In this document: positions 1-11,900 of the stretch, one piece after another
Layout of the letters: the number at the start of each line of letters is the position of its first letter
Position numbering within the stretch: the first letter of the stretch is position 1
Origin: Sitta carolinensis
Taxonomy: Eukaryota; Chordata; Aves; Passeriformes; Sittidae
Direction: 5' to 3'
DNA: 64,000 nucleotides
Assembly (NCBI GenBank): GCA_032173965.1
Contig: CM063288.1
Coordinates: forward strand, 26,878,001-26,942,000
Notes under the pieces: model-generated
Seen by the model: only the letters and a program-made list of their open reading frames with translations
Databases searched by the model: none
Told to the model about the DNA's origin: nothing
Position numbers and translations under genes: made by a program

Positions 1-3000
1 CATCTTCAGTCCTTGCTCTCATCCCTGAGTCTCCCTGCTGTGCAGTGACCCAGGGCAGGAACCAATCCAGCTGAAAAATAAATATTTTTTTTCCCTAGAG
101 TTGTTTTTAATCTGGTTGAGTTCTCTGGTCTCATTCACCATGTGCTACACAGACAGCATGCTGGCATAGCTGGTGGTGCAGGATAATGGCAAGGAAGCAG
201 TGGGGAGTGGAAGAGGAGCAGGATTGCTTAAAATTGCTTAAAATTATGTAAGTAGCCCTGATTCCAAAAACACAACCACAGCCTGTCCAGAGTGCTCTCC
301 TGTGTGCCAGGGCTGACCTACAGTTTGCACAGAGGGAGGGAGGGGAATAAATGCCTCTCTCAAGAACCCTTCAGGAATTCTCAAGTAATCAGTGCAAATC
401 ATGCAAAATTGCTGCTACTGGATTTTTGCAGTTGATGTATAAGGATGCTGGAGCCTTAGGAAGCTTACCATTTGGCATCCTGACACTGAAAAACAACAGC
501 AGCACTTTAAGTCTTGGTTCCTTTCTGTCTGTAATAGCTCTCTTGCAAAATCCTTTCTTCTCTGTCCTTCTCTGTGAGGAAAAAAAATCTGGTATTTCTC
601 TTTGCTCCTTCCCTGGCACATCCTGTGTGCCTGGAAGCTTGCTCAACATTCCTGGTATCGCCCTCTGTTAGGAAGGTGTTGTGTCTACACCCCAGGGGGA
701 AAAGCTGCTTGGTCTGGCATCGCAGCTGGAATCCCCGTGGCACCTCCCCAGCCGCTGCCCAGGGAGGAAGCCCAGGGCTGTGAGCCCTTTGTGGCTGCTG
801 TATTTCATCTCTCTGCTGCCGCTTCCCAGGCAGCATGTGATCCTCTGCGGTATGCTCTGGCTTCTACAGGGAATGGGTTAACGCTATAAAATAGTCTTTT
901 TATGGAACCTCTTGGCAACACAGAAAACTTTCCCATTGCCAGGGTGTTCTTTTTATTCAACAATTTGTTCCCAGAAAGCAGCCCATTTAAACAAGTTTTC
1001 TCTATTAAGGAGCTTCAGCTGCATTTGTTTTTTGGTTTTTGTTTTTTTTCCGAGCTTATTCAGTGTGCTGTAAACTGCAAAATAGTGTCCTACAATAGAT
1101 TTGTCTGAGGGAACTGAAGTGTGTACTCCTGTGATTCTGCCTACTGTGGGAGCTCCTTGAAAGCCAGATGTCGCATCCAAAGAGTAATCTGTGTTTACAA
1201 ACACGTGGCCACACTCAACATTTTCAGCAGCCACCAAACTGAAATTCAAATCCTACAATTTTGCTCCTCTACCCACCTGTCCTGCACACAGCCGAAACAG
1301 GGAAAAAAACTTTCCAGAACTTGGATGGGATCATCTTTTTTATTTAGATGAGGAAAACACACATTGCTGTCTGCAGAGAGCCGAATTTAACTTCCCAGCT
1401 GGGGCCTCTCATCTGTAAGTCCTTGCAGACAGAAAAACACCAACTGCTAGCAAGATAATCCAATTTCCCTTCTTTCCCACTCAGAGGAAGACTGCCTGCT
1501 CCCCCACCCCATGTGGGTTTCAGTCTGGCAGAATTTCTCCCAACTACTATACCCAGGGCAAGATCCATATCAAAGCTTCAGCCCCCCAGGGATCATTAGA
1601 AGGTATTTATTTCTGCATATTCCAGTGGGTTTGCACGGGTAGGGGTGGAGGAGGCAGATAACTTTATTCACAATGCAAATAGGCTGCCCTTACTTTCAAC
1701 CTTTGCTTCAAACCTGGAGATATTAAAAAACATGAGCTCTTCTAAAATAATAAATACACTAATGCTGCTGGATGTTATATTGCTGGTGCCTCCAGAAAAG
1801 TGCCCTGGCACCATTTTATGGGAAAAACCAGTGAAATATGTTAACTCTGCTCTTGCCCTTGCTCCCCAGACTGCTGTTAAAAGTTCAGGCTGAACCCATA
1901 TTAGAGCACTTGGCTCATTTCAAAAAGATATTTAGTAGGTAGTTTTGCACACCAGGACTAAGATGCTTCGAGGACTGAGGGGAAAGTCAACCCAATTCTC
2001 TCTGCAAATTTGGAGCACTAGTCTGTGATTTACTAATAGGGAGCAGTGAGTTATTAAGCTCATCACAACTCAGCATCCTGCTCTTCTAGTCCAGAGGGAA
2101 CCAGCTATTTAATAAATCAGAACCCAGTGCTAAGCTACAGGGATAAAAGGATCTACATTAATATGAAAATATTAATATCTGGAAGAGCAGATTATAATCT
2201 AAATGGGTTAGAATGAGATAGCACCATTGTTTAGAAGAAACAGCTTGCTCCTAATCTCATTAGAGCTGTAATCATACTAGCAATGGAAGATATCTTCAGA
2301 CCCTTGAAAGTGCTTTGGAAGCCTGGTAAACATGGTGATCATGCTGGGTGGGTTCAAAAAGCTGCCCAAGGCTGCCTTTCAGTGTCATCTGGATGATCTG
2401 TCTGAAAGAAGCAGAATGTTCAACTGAAGGGGATGATATGGCTTTTCCTTCTGAAAGATGTGCAGCTTTGCAGAAGTTCTGCACCCCTTGCAGTAATGAG
2501 CATTGCCCAGAGACACTCATGACTGGGGAGGTTTCTCTGCTCTGCTTCCCTCCAAGACTTTATCTGGAGCCACAGGGCAGGTGGGTGGAAATCTGCAAGA
2601 TGTGGCTGTGTTCTCTCTCCCTCTTGTGCAAACTGAAGGGAACTTGGCATAGCAGTGCCTGCTATGAAAGGGTAGAAAAGGATGGGGTCAAATTCAGGGG
2701 CTATTTTCTCTCAGGCCATGGCCCCAGGGCAGCCCCTTCAGGGTCCTCTCACAGGTGTGAAGGGTCCAACCCTCAGGGCTCACAGAATGCTCCCCTCCAG
2801 GCCTGCCATTTTTTTCTCAAGTGTATTAAGTTGAGCAAGCCTGCCCTGGCAGAGACTGTGATACAGCCTGGGCACACACAGGCAGCTTTCTAAAGACATG
2901 GTGGGTGATGGCTGGCAACCTGTCTGCTTGTGTTGGTCATGTCCAAATGATAAAGATTCCTCCTCTGCCAGCAGAACAGCTGCTTTCCTGGGTTTCTCTT

Positions 3001-6000
3001 CAAAGATGTTCTCAGACTGCCTCCTCACTCAGCCCCCAAGCCTCATTCTGCTTCCAGGAGTCTCAAATATGGTCCCAAGCTTGGGGCTCACAGCTGTCTC
3101 CAATTGTCTTTCATCTCTTTTTGCACAGGATCTGCAATGGATGGTCAGCATCCTTCCTCCCACGTCCCTCGCAGACTGTCTTCTTTCAACATCCTTAAAT
3201 CTTCCAGGTCTGTGTCCAGCTGAATGGCTCTGAGAGCGTTTTGTATGAAACAGACATTTAATTAAGTGAGAAGCCCTCGGCATTTACCCATTGAAGCATG
3301 GTGTGGTTTATCTTGGGGCTTTTCACCAACTGCAGCATTCAGGTCCTGCAGCTCAGCCCTCAGCTCACCAGCACCAGCGTGGTGATCTGTGCAACAGCAT
3401 CATGTTTAGCTCATAAGAATTGTTCCCAGACTTCATCATGGGGATAGTTGACCTTGGCAATACTGTCAAATGGTGATAAACCCAAGAGCTCTGTTCAGAG
3501 ACACAATTTCTTTCAACCTTTTTGTTTTAAATCCATGTGAAATGGTCCAGATTCAATTAGCAGAGAAAATTCTGCAAAGAAAATGCAACAACTATTACTG
3601 ATGAGAAGGGTGAAGCCAAAGTGAGACTGCACTGCTAAGAGCTGTTATTTTCCTCTGGCACCTGTGGCACTTCCAGCCTTAATCACCAAAGCAAATTTTC
3701 CAGCACATCCTTCAGGGAGGTGCCCAGTCAGGCCAACAGTCTGGCTCACGCTTGCTTTATTACAGACCCCTGTCATGAGACATAGCAAACAGCCAAACTA
3801 TGGCTCAGCTGCCCAGCCAAGGCTGGCACATAGAGCTTAATCCACTCAAGATATGAAGGACCTTCCATAACACATGGGTTTGATTTTCACAAATATTGAG
3901 ACTATTCCTTGCATTAATGATAAAGTGGATTAAACATGCCCTGTTTTTCTAGATAATGCCCCTCTGGAGTTTCACTGGGACCAAAGTGGATCTGGCATTT
4001 AAACTAAAGAAATCCCTGTTTAGCGTGTGGGAGTCTCTGGAGAGGCCTCAGATCTGCATTGCAGCTGTGAAATACAGCATCTTCTCTGTTGCTTATCAGA
4101 GATCTATGTTTCTCCTGGGAAAATTTTGCCCAAAGGATTCAGCCCTTGCCAAATTTTCTACTGGAATTTGTTTGTTTATTTTAAATTTCTTTTTAAACAT
4201 CTGAAACCAACAAACTTAAAAAATGCTCTAAATCTATCAACTTGAGTTAATCTCTTAAAATAAAATAATAAAAAAAATGAATTCCTCCAGGCTGCCAACT
4301 TCTATTTCTAAGACTTAGTCTAAAATAGATTTAAATGACTGAAATTCTAAACCCAGGAAATACGGAGTTTAATTGGAAAAAATCACAGTTTTTCTTTCCT
4401 CCTGTGCTACTACACCTGCTCTTGGCATCTGATTCTCCTGAATTTTAAAATGGTTCATCTCAAACAGGCATGTGTGTGTATAATGCTGCTCTTCTGACCC
4501 CTGTGCCTGCTTTGCAGCCACAAGGAAATACAGGTAGCCAAGGAACAAATCACTCAGGGACAGCTGTGCCTCATCTCCTTCACTCTCAGTCCTCCCAGAG
4601 AGCTTTCCCCTTTTCTATGCTCTCTTCCTTCTTCATGTCTGTACTCATTTGTCATGCAAAAAATATCAGGGCAGGAATGGAGCCAGATATTTTAGGTCCA
4701 GTACAAAATCTAATGTTTTCCATGGTTTCTACTGCGCTGAAAGGCAGAATTTTACCATGCTGATGTGGACCCTGGAGATGACATTTGGCTATGAGTGCAG
4801 CTACATCTCCCACAGCTTCAGGGGTGTTCCAAGCTAGTGGGTGGGCTGGGATCTATGAATAGTGTGTACTAATCCATACTTCAGTTTATAGGGAGGGATG
4901 GTAGAATACACATGGCTACAATCTATTCAGAGAATATATTAATATTAAATCCTCAGGAGGTATCTCTGTTTACTTCACAAACATCTGTTTGCTGGAAATA
5001 CCATTCTGAACAATTTTCTCAACCTCAGCATTGTAGCAGTACAGACGTTACAGTAGGTGAGGATGTTTTTGGTGTTTGTGCAGGGTTGTTTTCTCCAGTA
5101 CAAAGGTGTGGGACCACAGTTCTTTTCTCACAGCTGCACCATACAGAGACATTAGCAACACAAGAAGCACTCGGGCATCAGCAATCATAATCAAGCCTCC
5201 AAAGTGAAACTTCAAGGAAAGGCACTTTCCAAGGACCCACAGTCCTCTGGATAAGACACATTCGGAACTCTAGTGATGTTAGATGGAGATCTTCCAGTGT
5301 ATCTCAGCATTAAATATATTTGTCCTGGAAATAGCTTCAATTTCATATTTTGAATGAAGTCTGTTTGCTCTGGAGAGAGCTAGTGGTCAACTACCTGTAG
5401 GTATTTTTCCCATGTCATCATCTGGAATCCTGCTGACTGGTAACATACAGAGCTGTATGATATAATCTATGACCAAGAACGGAGAACTCCAAGTTTCTGA
5501 CTGTTTCTGGTGGCTATCCAGGGCGTATGGTATTCACTGAGGAGGACAGTGTGGAAGAACAACCCTCTAATAAAAGGTGAGTTCTGATGTTTGTATCTGT
5601 ATCCAAGCTGTTACAGTGTATACAATGACTTGTATTTTAAGAGCCTTGCTACCTTGTCTCACTACCCTGGAAAAGACTTTGGAATATTAAATAAAGAACA
5701 GTCAATCCCACTATCAGCAAATAATCCTCTAGGAGATAAATATGGTAAAAGAGTCATACTTGTTTTAGCCGATATTGATATAATCTCAATTTCATAGGTT
5801 ATTGCATTTGAAGAACTATTCTGGAACTATTCAGAGAACACACATGTGATGGAGTAAATGAGTGGAATATGATTTCTCTTTAAAAGGTCAGGCTGTGTAC
5901 CAGTACATATCGCTTAAAATACATATTTCATTGTATGACCAGCTGGTTGAATGTCTTACTATGAAACAGTAGCATTGTGGTACTGTACATTTTGAAGGCA

Positions 6001-6599
6001 GTGCTAAATTCAGATCCTGGCTCCAGCTGAAAGGCTCAGGATGCCATGACTTGCTGTTTGGGGCACTTGCTGAAGAGGAAAGCAAAGTTCAGGGCTGGAT
6101 GTAGACCCAGAGGCCCAGAGTCCTTATTTTCCTGCTGCCAGGAGCACTAGTTTTGCCCTACTTGTTTGACTAGGAATGAATGTGTGAAATTGGGACTGGC
6201 TTGGTTTTCTTGCAGACCGGTTTTACTTTGCCTCATTATAAACTTCACCATGTACTGTCCTTTCCCCTGCCTTGTCTCTCCATCTCCGTCAAGGGCAATG
6301 CTGGGATGTAAGAGGGGTGCTTTTGCTGGGAGCTGTTCTGAGCCGAGAGGACAGGCAAAAGTGACCCTTTATCCTGCTTGGTGTTTCAAACAGCTTCCGC
6401 CTGCGGGGAGGGGATGTATTGAGAATGTGTGAGAGAAAACACTGAAAGGGAAAAAAGGCACGAAAAGGGAGGAGAAAAAAAAGTACAGCAAGGAAGCTAG
6501 AGACAAACTTCAAGTTGTGGATTATTTCTCACCCAGGCTCTAATTAGGAAGCCTCTTATGGGACTGTGAAGCTGTCAGGCTGCCAAATGTCAGCGTGTT
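1..6599. other. Non-coding, no gene recognised
   Basis: AT-rich sequence with only short, mutually inconsistent open frames. I see no conserved protein segment. Whether it is 3' intergenic sequence or still a CDK15 intron is unknown because the last CDK15 exon was not found. Confidence 0.6.
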
Positions 6600-7420
6600 T
6601 ATCGGAGATCAGGCGAGTCTCCTGTCTGCAGCAGTGAGTTTGGTGCCATGATCCTCCTGGGTCCTTCCAGCGTGTGTGACTCACTCGGCACCGGCATCTC
6701 CGGGGGTTTCGAGCCGCGGCGGAGGGCTCCTTCTTTTCCCTTAAAAACCTAAAAATAAGCCCTTTCCTGGGATTTGGCCTCTTCATGCTGGTTCTGCATG
6801 GAGAGAGTTAACCATACAGTGCAGAGCAGCTTCAGCATATGTGACTCAGATTCCCAGGGAAATCCCCAGCTTATCTGATGGAGCCTGTTAGTCTGCTAAT
6901 TGAATAAGCTCCTATTAAAAGTGCAATGTTTTTTAATGACTGCTAACAACGGGCCAGATTCTGATCTGATCTTTTCGCTTGGGATGGTTTTTGCTGCTGG
7001 CCGGGCCCAGCCCCTGATTGCAGCTGGGCAGCCGCCGCCAGCCCCCCCGGCCTCCGCAGGGTTGCAGCGGGAGCTGAAGGCAGCGCACCGGCTCCGGGGC
7101 TTTTGGGGTGCAGGGGAGCTACCGGCCGGGGAAACGGGCAGGAAGCTTTTATTTGGGATCTTTAGGAAGAGGCAGAATGCTGCAGTGCAGCCAGCAGAGG
7201 AAAGCATATGTTGGGAGGCTACCAAGGATTTCATGTAACGTAATTGCTGCGAATATTTTTTACGTGATTCGAGCAGCGCTCTGAGTAATTAACTTTACCG
7301 GTGTTGAAATCACGTTGATTTGTTGATTCTGCACGTAAAATGTTGTCTGTGTCTGCCTAGGAAAAATGTTGTGTATGGCTCTGCATAGGCACATTCAAAC
7401 CCTAATTTTAATTAGAATTA
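6600..7420. promoter_or_regulatory. Isolated CpG-rich patch, candidate regulatory element
   Basis: CpGs are rare over most of the first 19 kb but clustered here: 6665-6725 and especially 7005-7140, then scattered through 7237-7340. A TAATTA homeobox-type core is at 7286-7291. No splice-bordered conserved exon is evident; opposing 112-codon frames across 6896-7238 are artefacts of GC content. It may be an enhancer or minor promoter in the gap between CDK15 and its next neighbour (FZD7 in other tetrapods). Conservation cannot be checked here. Confidence 0.4.
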
Positions 7421-8309
7421 TGTGTATAATATCTGTATCTCCTTTTTCTCAACAGGAATTGACTTTACGAAGGTATTTGCCTAACAGAAAAATATTTTTT
7501 TAAAAAAGGTGATTAGCATTTTAAGTTAACTTAGTTGGGTTCCTGAGTACTTCCGAAGGAGACCATAACACCTCTGATTTCAGCTAGGCTCAGGGTGGGG
7601 TTGAGCTCTTTTGCATGACCCGGTGACCACATTTGCCTTCCTTTTCTTACCTGAAATTCCCAGTGGGTTACCAAACCTTCGTGACATAAGAACCATTTAA
7701 AGTTTTCTAATAAGACTTTTTTTGTTTCTTCTTGCAAGCCAGGAATAAGATCTGACCACCTTCCCCCCCACACACATCTCCACACCTACTCAGTTCCTTT
7801 GTGTCCTTTTTGCTTTTCTCCTAGGAAAGGTTCTATTAAAATGCAGGAGCTTCTTTTAGGAGGTCCCACACATTCACACTGGCACTGAGCTGCTGCTTTA
7901 AAAGTTTCATAGCAACCTGAAGTTGTGTTTTTTCCACACAATAACAATAATGAAGTGTCAAAAATCTCAAGCTGTTGTTATCAGAGGCAGAGTCTAAACC
8001 CCATTTCTCAGCCTGTTTTCTATTCCCCACTCCCGAGTTGTCAGATGCTGTGACATGGCTCCATCACACCACGACTAGCAGTCCCAACAAACAGAAAATG
8101 ATTTCCAACTGGCAAACACGCTGTTTACTTTCCAGAAAAATTGCACTTTCCCATCTGACAGCTGATCAAGGGATCTCCTGCTGCTGTCAGCATGAAGAAG
8201 TGTTTAAACACAGGGATGGAAGTTTAAACATTTTCTCATTATCACAGAATAAAAAAAATTAAAAAATAATAAAAAATAAAGGCATTGAGTCTCTCCGACC
8301 ACCTGCTGT

Positions 8310-8425
8310 GCCAGTAATGAAGCAATGTCACATGACCAGCCGGCGAGGACTTTTATCTCTGCCCCAATATCATTACTGAAGTGACACCTGTCACATGACC
8401 CGCACCAGAGCTTTCATCTGGGCTC
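8310..8425. promoter_or_regulatory. Duplicated GTCACATGAC (M-box/CLEAR-like) module
   Basis: Two identical copies of gtcacatgac lie at 8327-8336 and 8390-8399, 63 bp apart. The bases around each copy are also related: agtaatgaagcaat / attactgaagtgac before, and gaggacttttatctctgcccc / agagctttcatctgggctcccc after. So a block of about 60 bp was duplicated. TCACATGA is the extended E-box bound by MITF/TFE and USF-type bHLH-Zip factors. Confidence 0.5.
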
Positions 8426-8882
8426 CCCAAATGCAGTTCTGGCTTGTGAGGGGGATTTTCCTGGCATTTCCCTCCCCCATGCACACTTTAAAGAGCATTG
8501 CCCACTTGTACCATTACAGACGGGGGTTTGCTAGTTTTAAAGCCCTTGGATCTCTTCTTGGGCATATGTAATTTGGCCAACAAACTTGCTCCAGGCTGAA
8601 ACAAAACAGAATCCTGGCCTTGGAAAGAAGTTATTTCATTTACTTCCAGATGTTTTTAAAGCAAATATTTAAGTCTGATGTTAAATTCTCTTTACTTTTA
8701 ACATCCTCCTGGATGTTAAAGGATTTCTCAAAAACCTCAGATTTGTTTTTGGTTTTTTATTAGGTGGTGAGAAGATACAGTTTGATGACCCTTAAGCACA
8801 ATGGTCTCCATTTACATGCACTTTATAAACTCTCACCTGCTTTACCAAAGCAGCCTGCCTCTGCCAAAAAAAAGAATTTTCT

Positions 8883-8903
8883 GGAAAAAAAAAAAAAAAA
8901 AAG
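8883..8903. repeat. Poly(A) tract
   Basis: A run of about 18 A follows ctgg near 8884 and is flanked by shorter A runs. No recognisable retroposed body precedes it. Confidence 0.7.
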
Positions 8904-11900
8904 GAAAGGTCAGTCCTGCACCTCTCTGCCAACGTCTGGGACTTTTTGTGAGGTGTTCAACAGCAAACATTTGGATTTGAGGTAGGCCCACATAAATGAC
9001 AGCAGTACCCAGCACTTACTTGCCAGAACCCATTCAGTTATTATCTCAGATTAACATCAGACATTCAAATGTGACAGGGGATGATCACACCACAGGAATT
9101 AGATGTGAGCAGGCTGGAGATAAAATAATATGAAATTTATGGATTTTTCCACCTCCTCCTTTCCTACTCCACACTTATCCATGAATAAAGTCTGGTGCTT
9201 TGCTCCCTGCATAATCTGATTCAGCTCACTAAAACAATGAAAAACTAACTCAGCAAAAGAGTTCATAGTCTTCCATCTGTTTAGTGAATTAAATCCATTC
9301 TTCAAAGGCTTACAAAGGTGCCAGAGGGAAAAAGAGACAGACTGTAAAGCTTGAAGCAGGGAGGGAAATGGGGGAAGCAGAACCACCTTTTTGGGTGGCA
9401 CTAACTTGGTACATGAATTCAGACGTTTCTTCTTACCTACTCTTTCTGACTCATTACAACACTAAATCCGTTTTCCCAGAAAGATGTTGCCCCTGAGATT
9501 GTGCAGGCCAGGGGATGGAAGATCTACTGAGATCAGCTCTCCTGATGTAAATAGTACTCCCATTAGTTGAGGAGAGGAGTGCTTCAGTTTCTCTCTGATC
9601 TGTCATGTTTTAGGCATTGGGCCTACAATGGTGAGTTAATGAACAGAAGACTGCTGGGTTGCAGCATATCTAGGGTCTTCCTGGCTTTCTGCCCCTCTAG
9701 ATACAGAATTAAAAGGTATCATTTGACTCTTCGGCAATTTAGCATATGGCTAAATTTAGAAACGGCATAGTCATTATGGGGTGGCAGCAATGTAAAACAG
9801 CAAAGCCATTCTGTCCCACTGCTCCAGGGCAGAAGAAATTTACAATTGATGCTCTGGATAGACCATGAGGAAAAGTGACTCAGTTCTCATCATTAGATGC
9901 TTCGCTGCCCATGCATAACAAATCCTTTCATTTAACATATATTGAGCATTTAGTTGCTCTCAATTAGGAGCAGACATTCAGCCACAACTATCCCACTGCA
10001 AGCCCTGGAGATCCTGCTTCTTCACTTCTCTTAGTCCAGACATCTCCAAGAATGCAAAAGGAATGCTGAACACCCCTATCCCAGCTTGGGCATCATTCAC
10101 AGCTGCTCTGTTCAGTATTGCAAAGGGAGGTCAGGTCATTGAGAGTGGCTGATGTTTGGGAGGTCTGGGTCCATGCAGTCTAGAGGTAGAAAGACTTTTG
10201 GGACATAGCTTGACTTTTCATCAAGGCAGAGAATTTTGAGAGCATAACCTAAGGAAAATCTTGTCCTCTTAACTGAGCAGTGCCTGCAGATAGTCTATGT
10301 CCCCCATAATGTAGCTAATCTATACATTCCTGAAATTATGTCTGTAGCAAGGGCAAAGGGGGACATAAACAGTTGTGCTGCTTCCTGGCAAGATCTGCAG
10401 TGTGTGTTTGGTAAACGAGGGACTGGAGTGGGGCTGGAGATGCAGGCTGCTTACACTAAAAGCTCACCTTTCAGCTGTTTCTATGGCTGCCACGCATCAC
10501 TCCTTGACTGGTTTCGCTCCAGTGCCTCAATGCTCTGCATAATTCTAGCTTGGAGAAGTTCTCCTAGTCATGCCAATGACACTACTCAGATGAAGAAAAA
10601 TATTCACGATGGTTTGTATGTCTGCACCTCAGTGATTTATCTTTGTCTTCCTTTTCTTACCAGATGTGCTGTGAGTTTATACCAAGGCTACTGGTTTCTA
10701 TGTCCCAGAGCTAAGAAAAGGTATCCGAGATTACTCAAACCAAGCAGACTAGTACTTGAACTTGAAGTAAATTACTTGCTTTCCCAATTCTTCCAGGAAG
10801 AATTCTATGAGTAATTTCACAGCAACTGCAGTTGGAAAAGAGGTCTCTGATTTCCCCATGTATCCCCATCAGCACTCACCTCAGATTAGCTTTCCTTCTC
10901 ATAGTCTGTCAGCAGCCTTGAGATCAAGGAGATTAAAACACTGTGAAACTCATTAATGAGCCAGGACTCTGCAACAGCTGGACCAAAAATGGACTACATT
11001 TGGCTGCGTCTTAATTCTCTGCCATCTCCCCTCTGCTCATCAACACCTGCACACATTTGGGATGCTGTATAAGACCCCTGAATTCACTCTAAGCAACCAG
11101 TCTGCAATGCACATGTCTAATGCTCTGCTGGTGTGGAACCAGTATGCTGGTAATCCTGTTAGTAATGGCAGAAGCTCCCTCTAGGAAATTATAACAAATA
11201 GTCTTAAACAATTCCTTTTGTTGACAACTCTATCCAAGAAACCATCTTCCCTGGAGACTTCACTCAACTTTTGACTAATCCCCTCCTTCCCTCAGGAGCT
11301 CTTTTGTTGAAGGAGATTGTAGGCATACCCCAGGAATGACAGGTCTCTGTAAGCCTCAGATGAGCCTCTACATTCTTTCAATTGTCAGTCCCCATCTGTC
11401 CTGTTTGTACATCGATCTTCTGGTCTAGGGACCTCTCTATTAAGTGACACATGGCTGAGTATATTCTGCAAGTCCAGTGTCCAGACTGTGCTATCACATC
11501 TTCGTTGCCAAGTCAATGCTTCTGACATTGCTTTCTGAAAAGCAAAAGGCAGGACATCTGCACAATTTCATTCTCTTTTACTGAAAGGTAACTTTTAAAA
11601 ACACACACCCTGCTCCTCAAACTGTGTCCTTGTTTCATAATCTCAAGATTTTTCTTCATTTTGTCAACATAAAGAGTTATTCCAAAGGTACTTGGTGAAA
11701 GAGAGGGTACAATCTGCCTCTATTAGGGTAAAAATCCATGGCCTAAGTCCTGAATCAAAAAGAAAAATAAATCCCAATTACAAATTTTCTGTGGGGCTAG
11801 TGCCTTCAGTCACTCTGCTTGTTAAAAATTGGTCTAAAACAAGCTCTTCTCTTCCTGTAAATTCAACTACCCTTAGCCGGTACAGTATACATGTAGGAGG

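Noticed and set aside
2958..2990. AEEESLSF peptide on the minus strand as the missing CDK15 C-terminal exon
   Set aside because: Only EESL matches human EESLFTVSG, and the following residues show no similarity; the short match is likely chance.
7011..7140. Opposing 112-codon frames as a small gene
   Set aside because: Mirror-image frames on both strands arise from the CpG-rich patch; neither looks like a conserved protein.
10338..10814. A 158-codon plus-strand frame
   Set aside because: No protein-family resemblance, and no CpG island or splice context.
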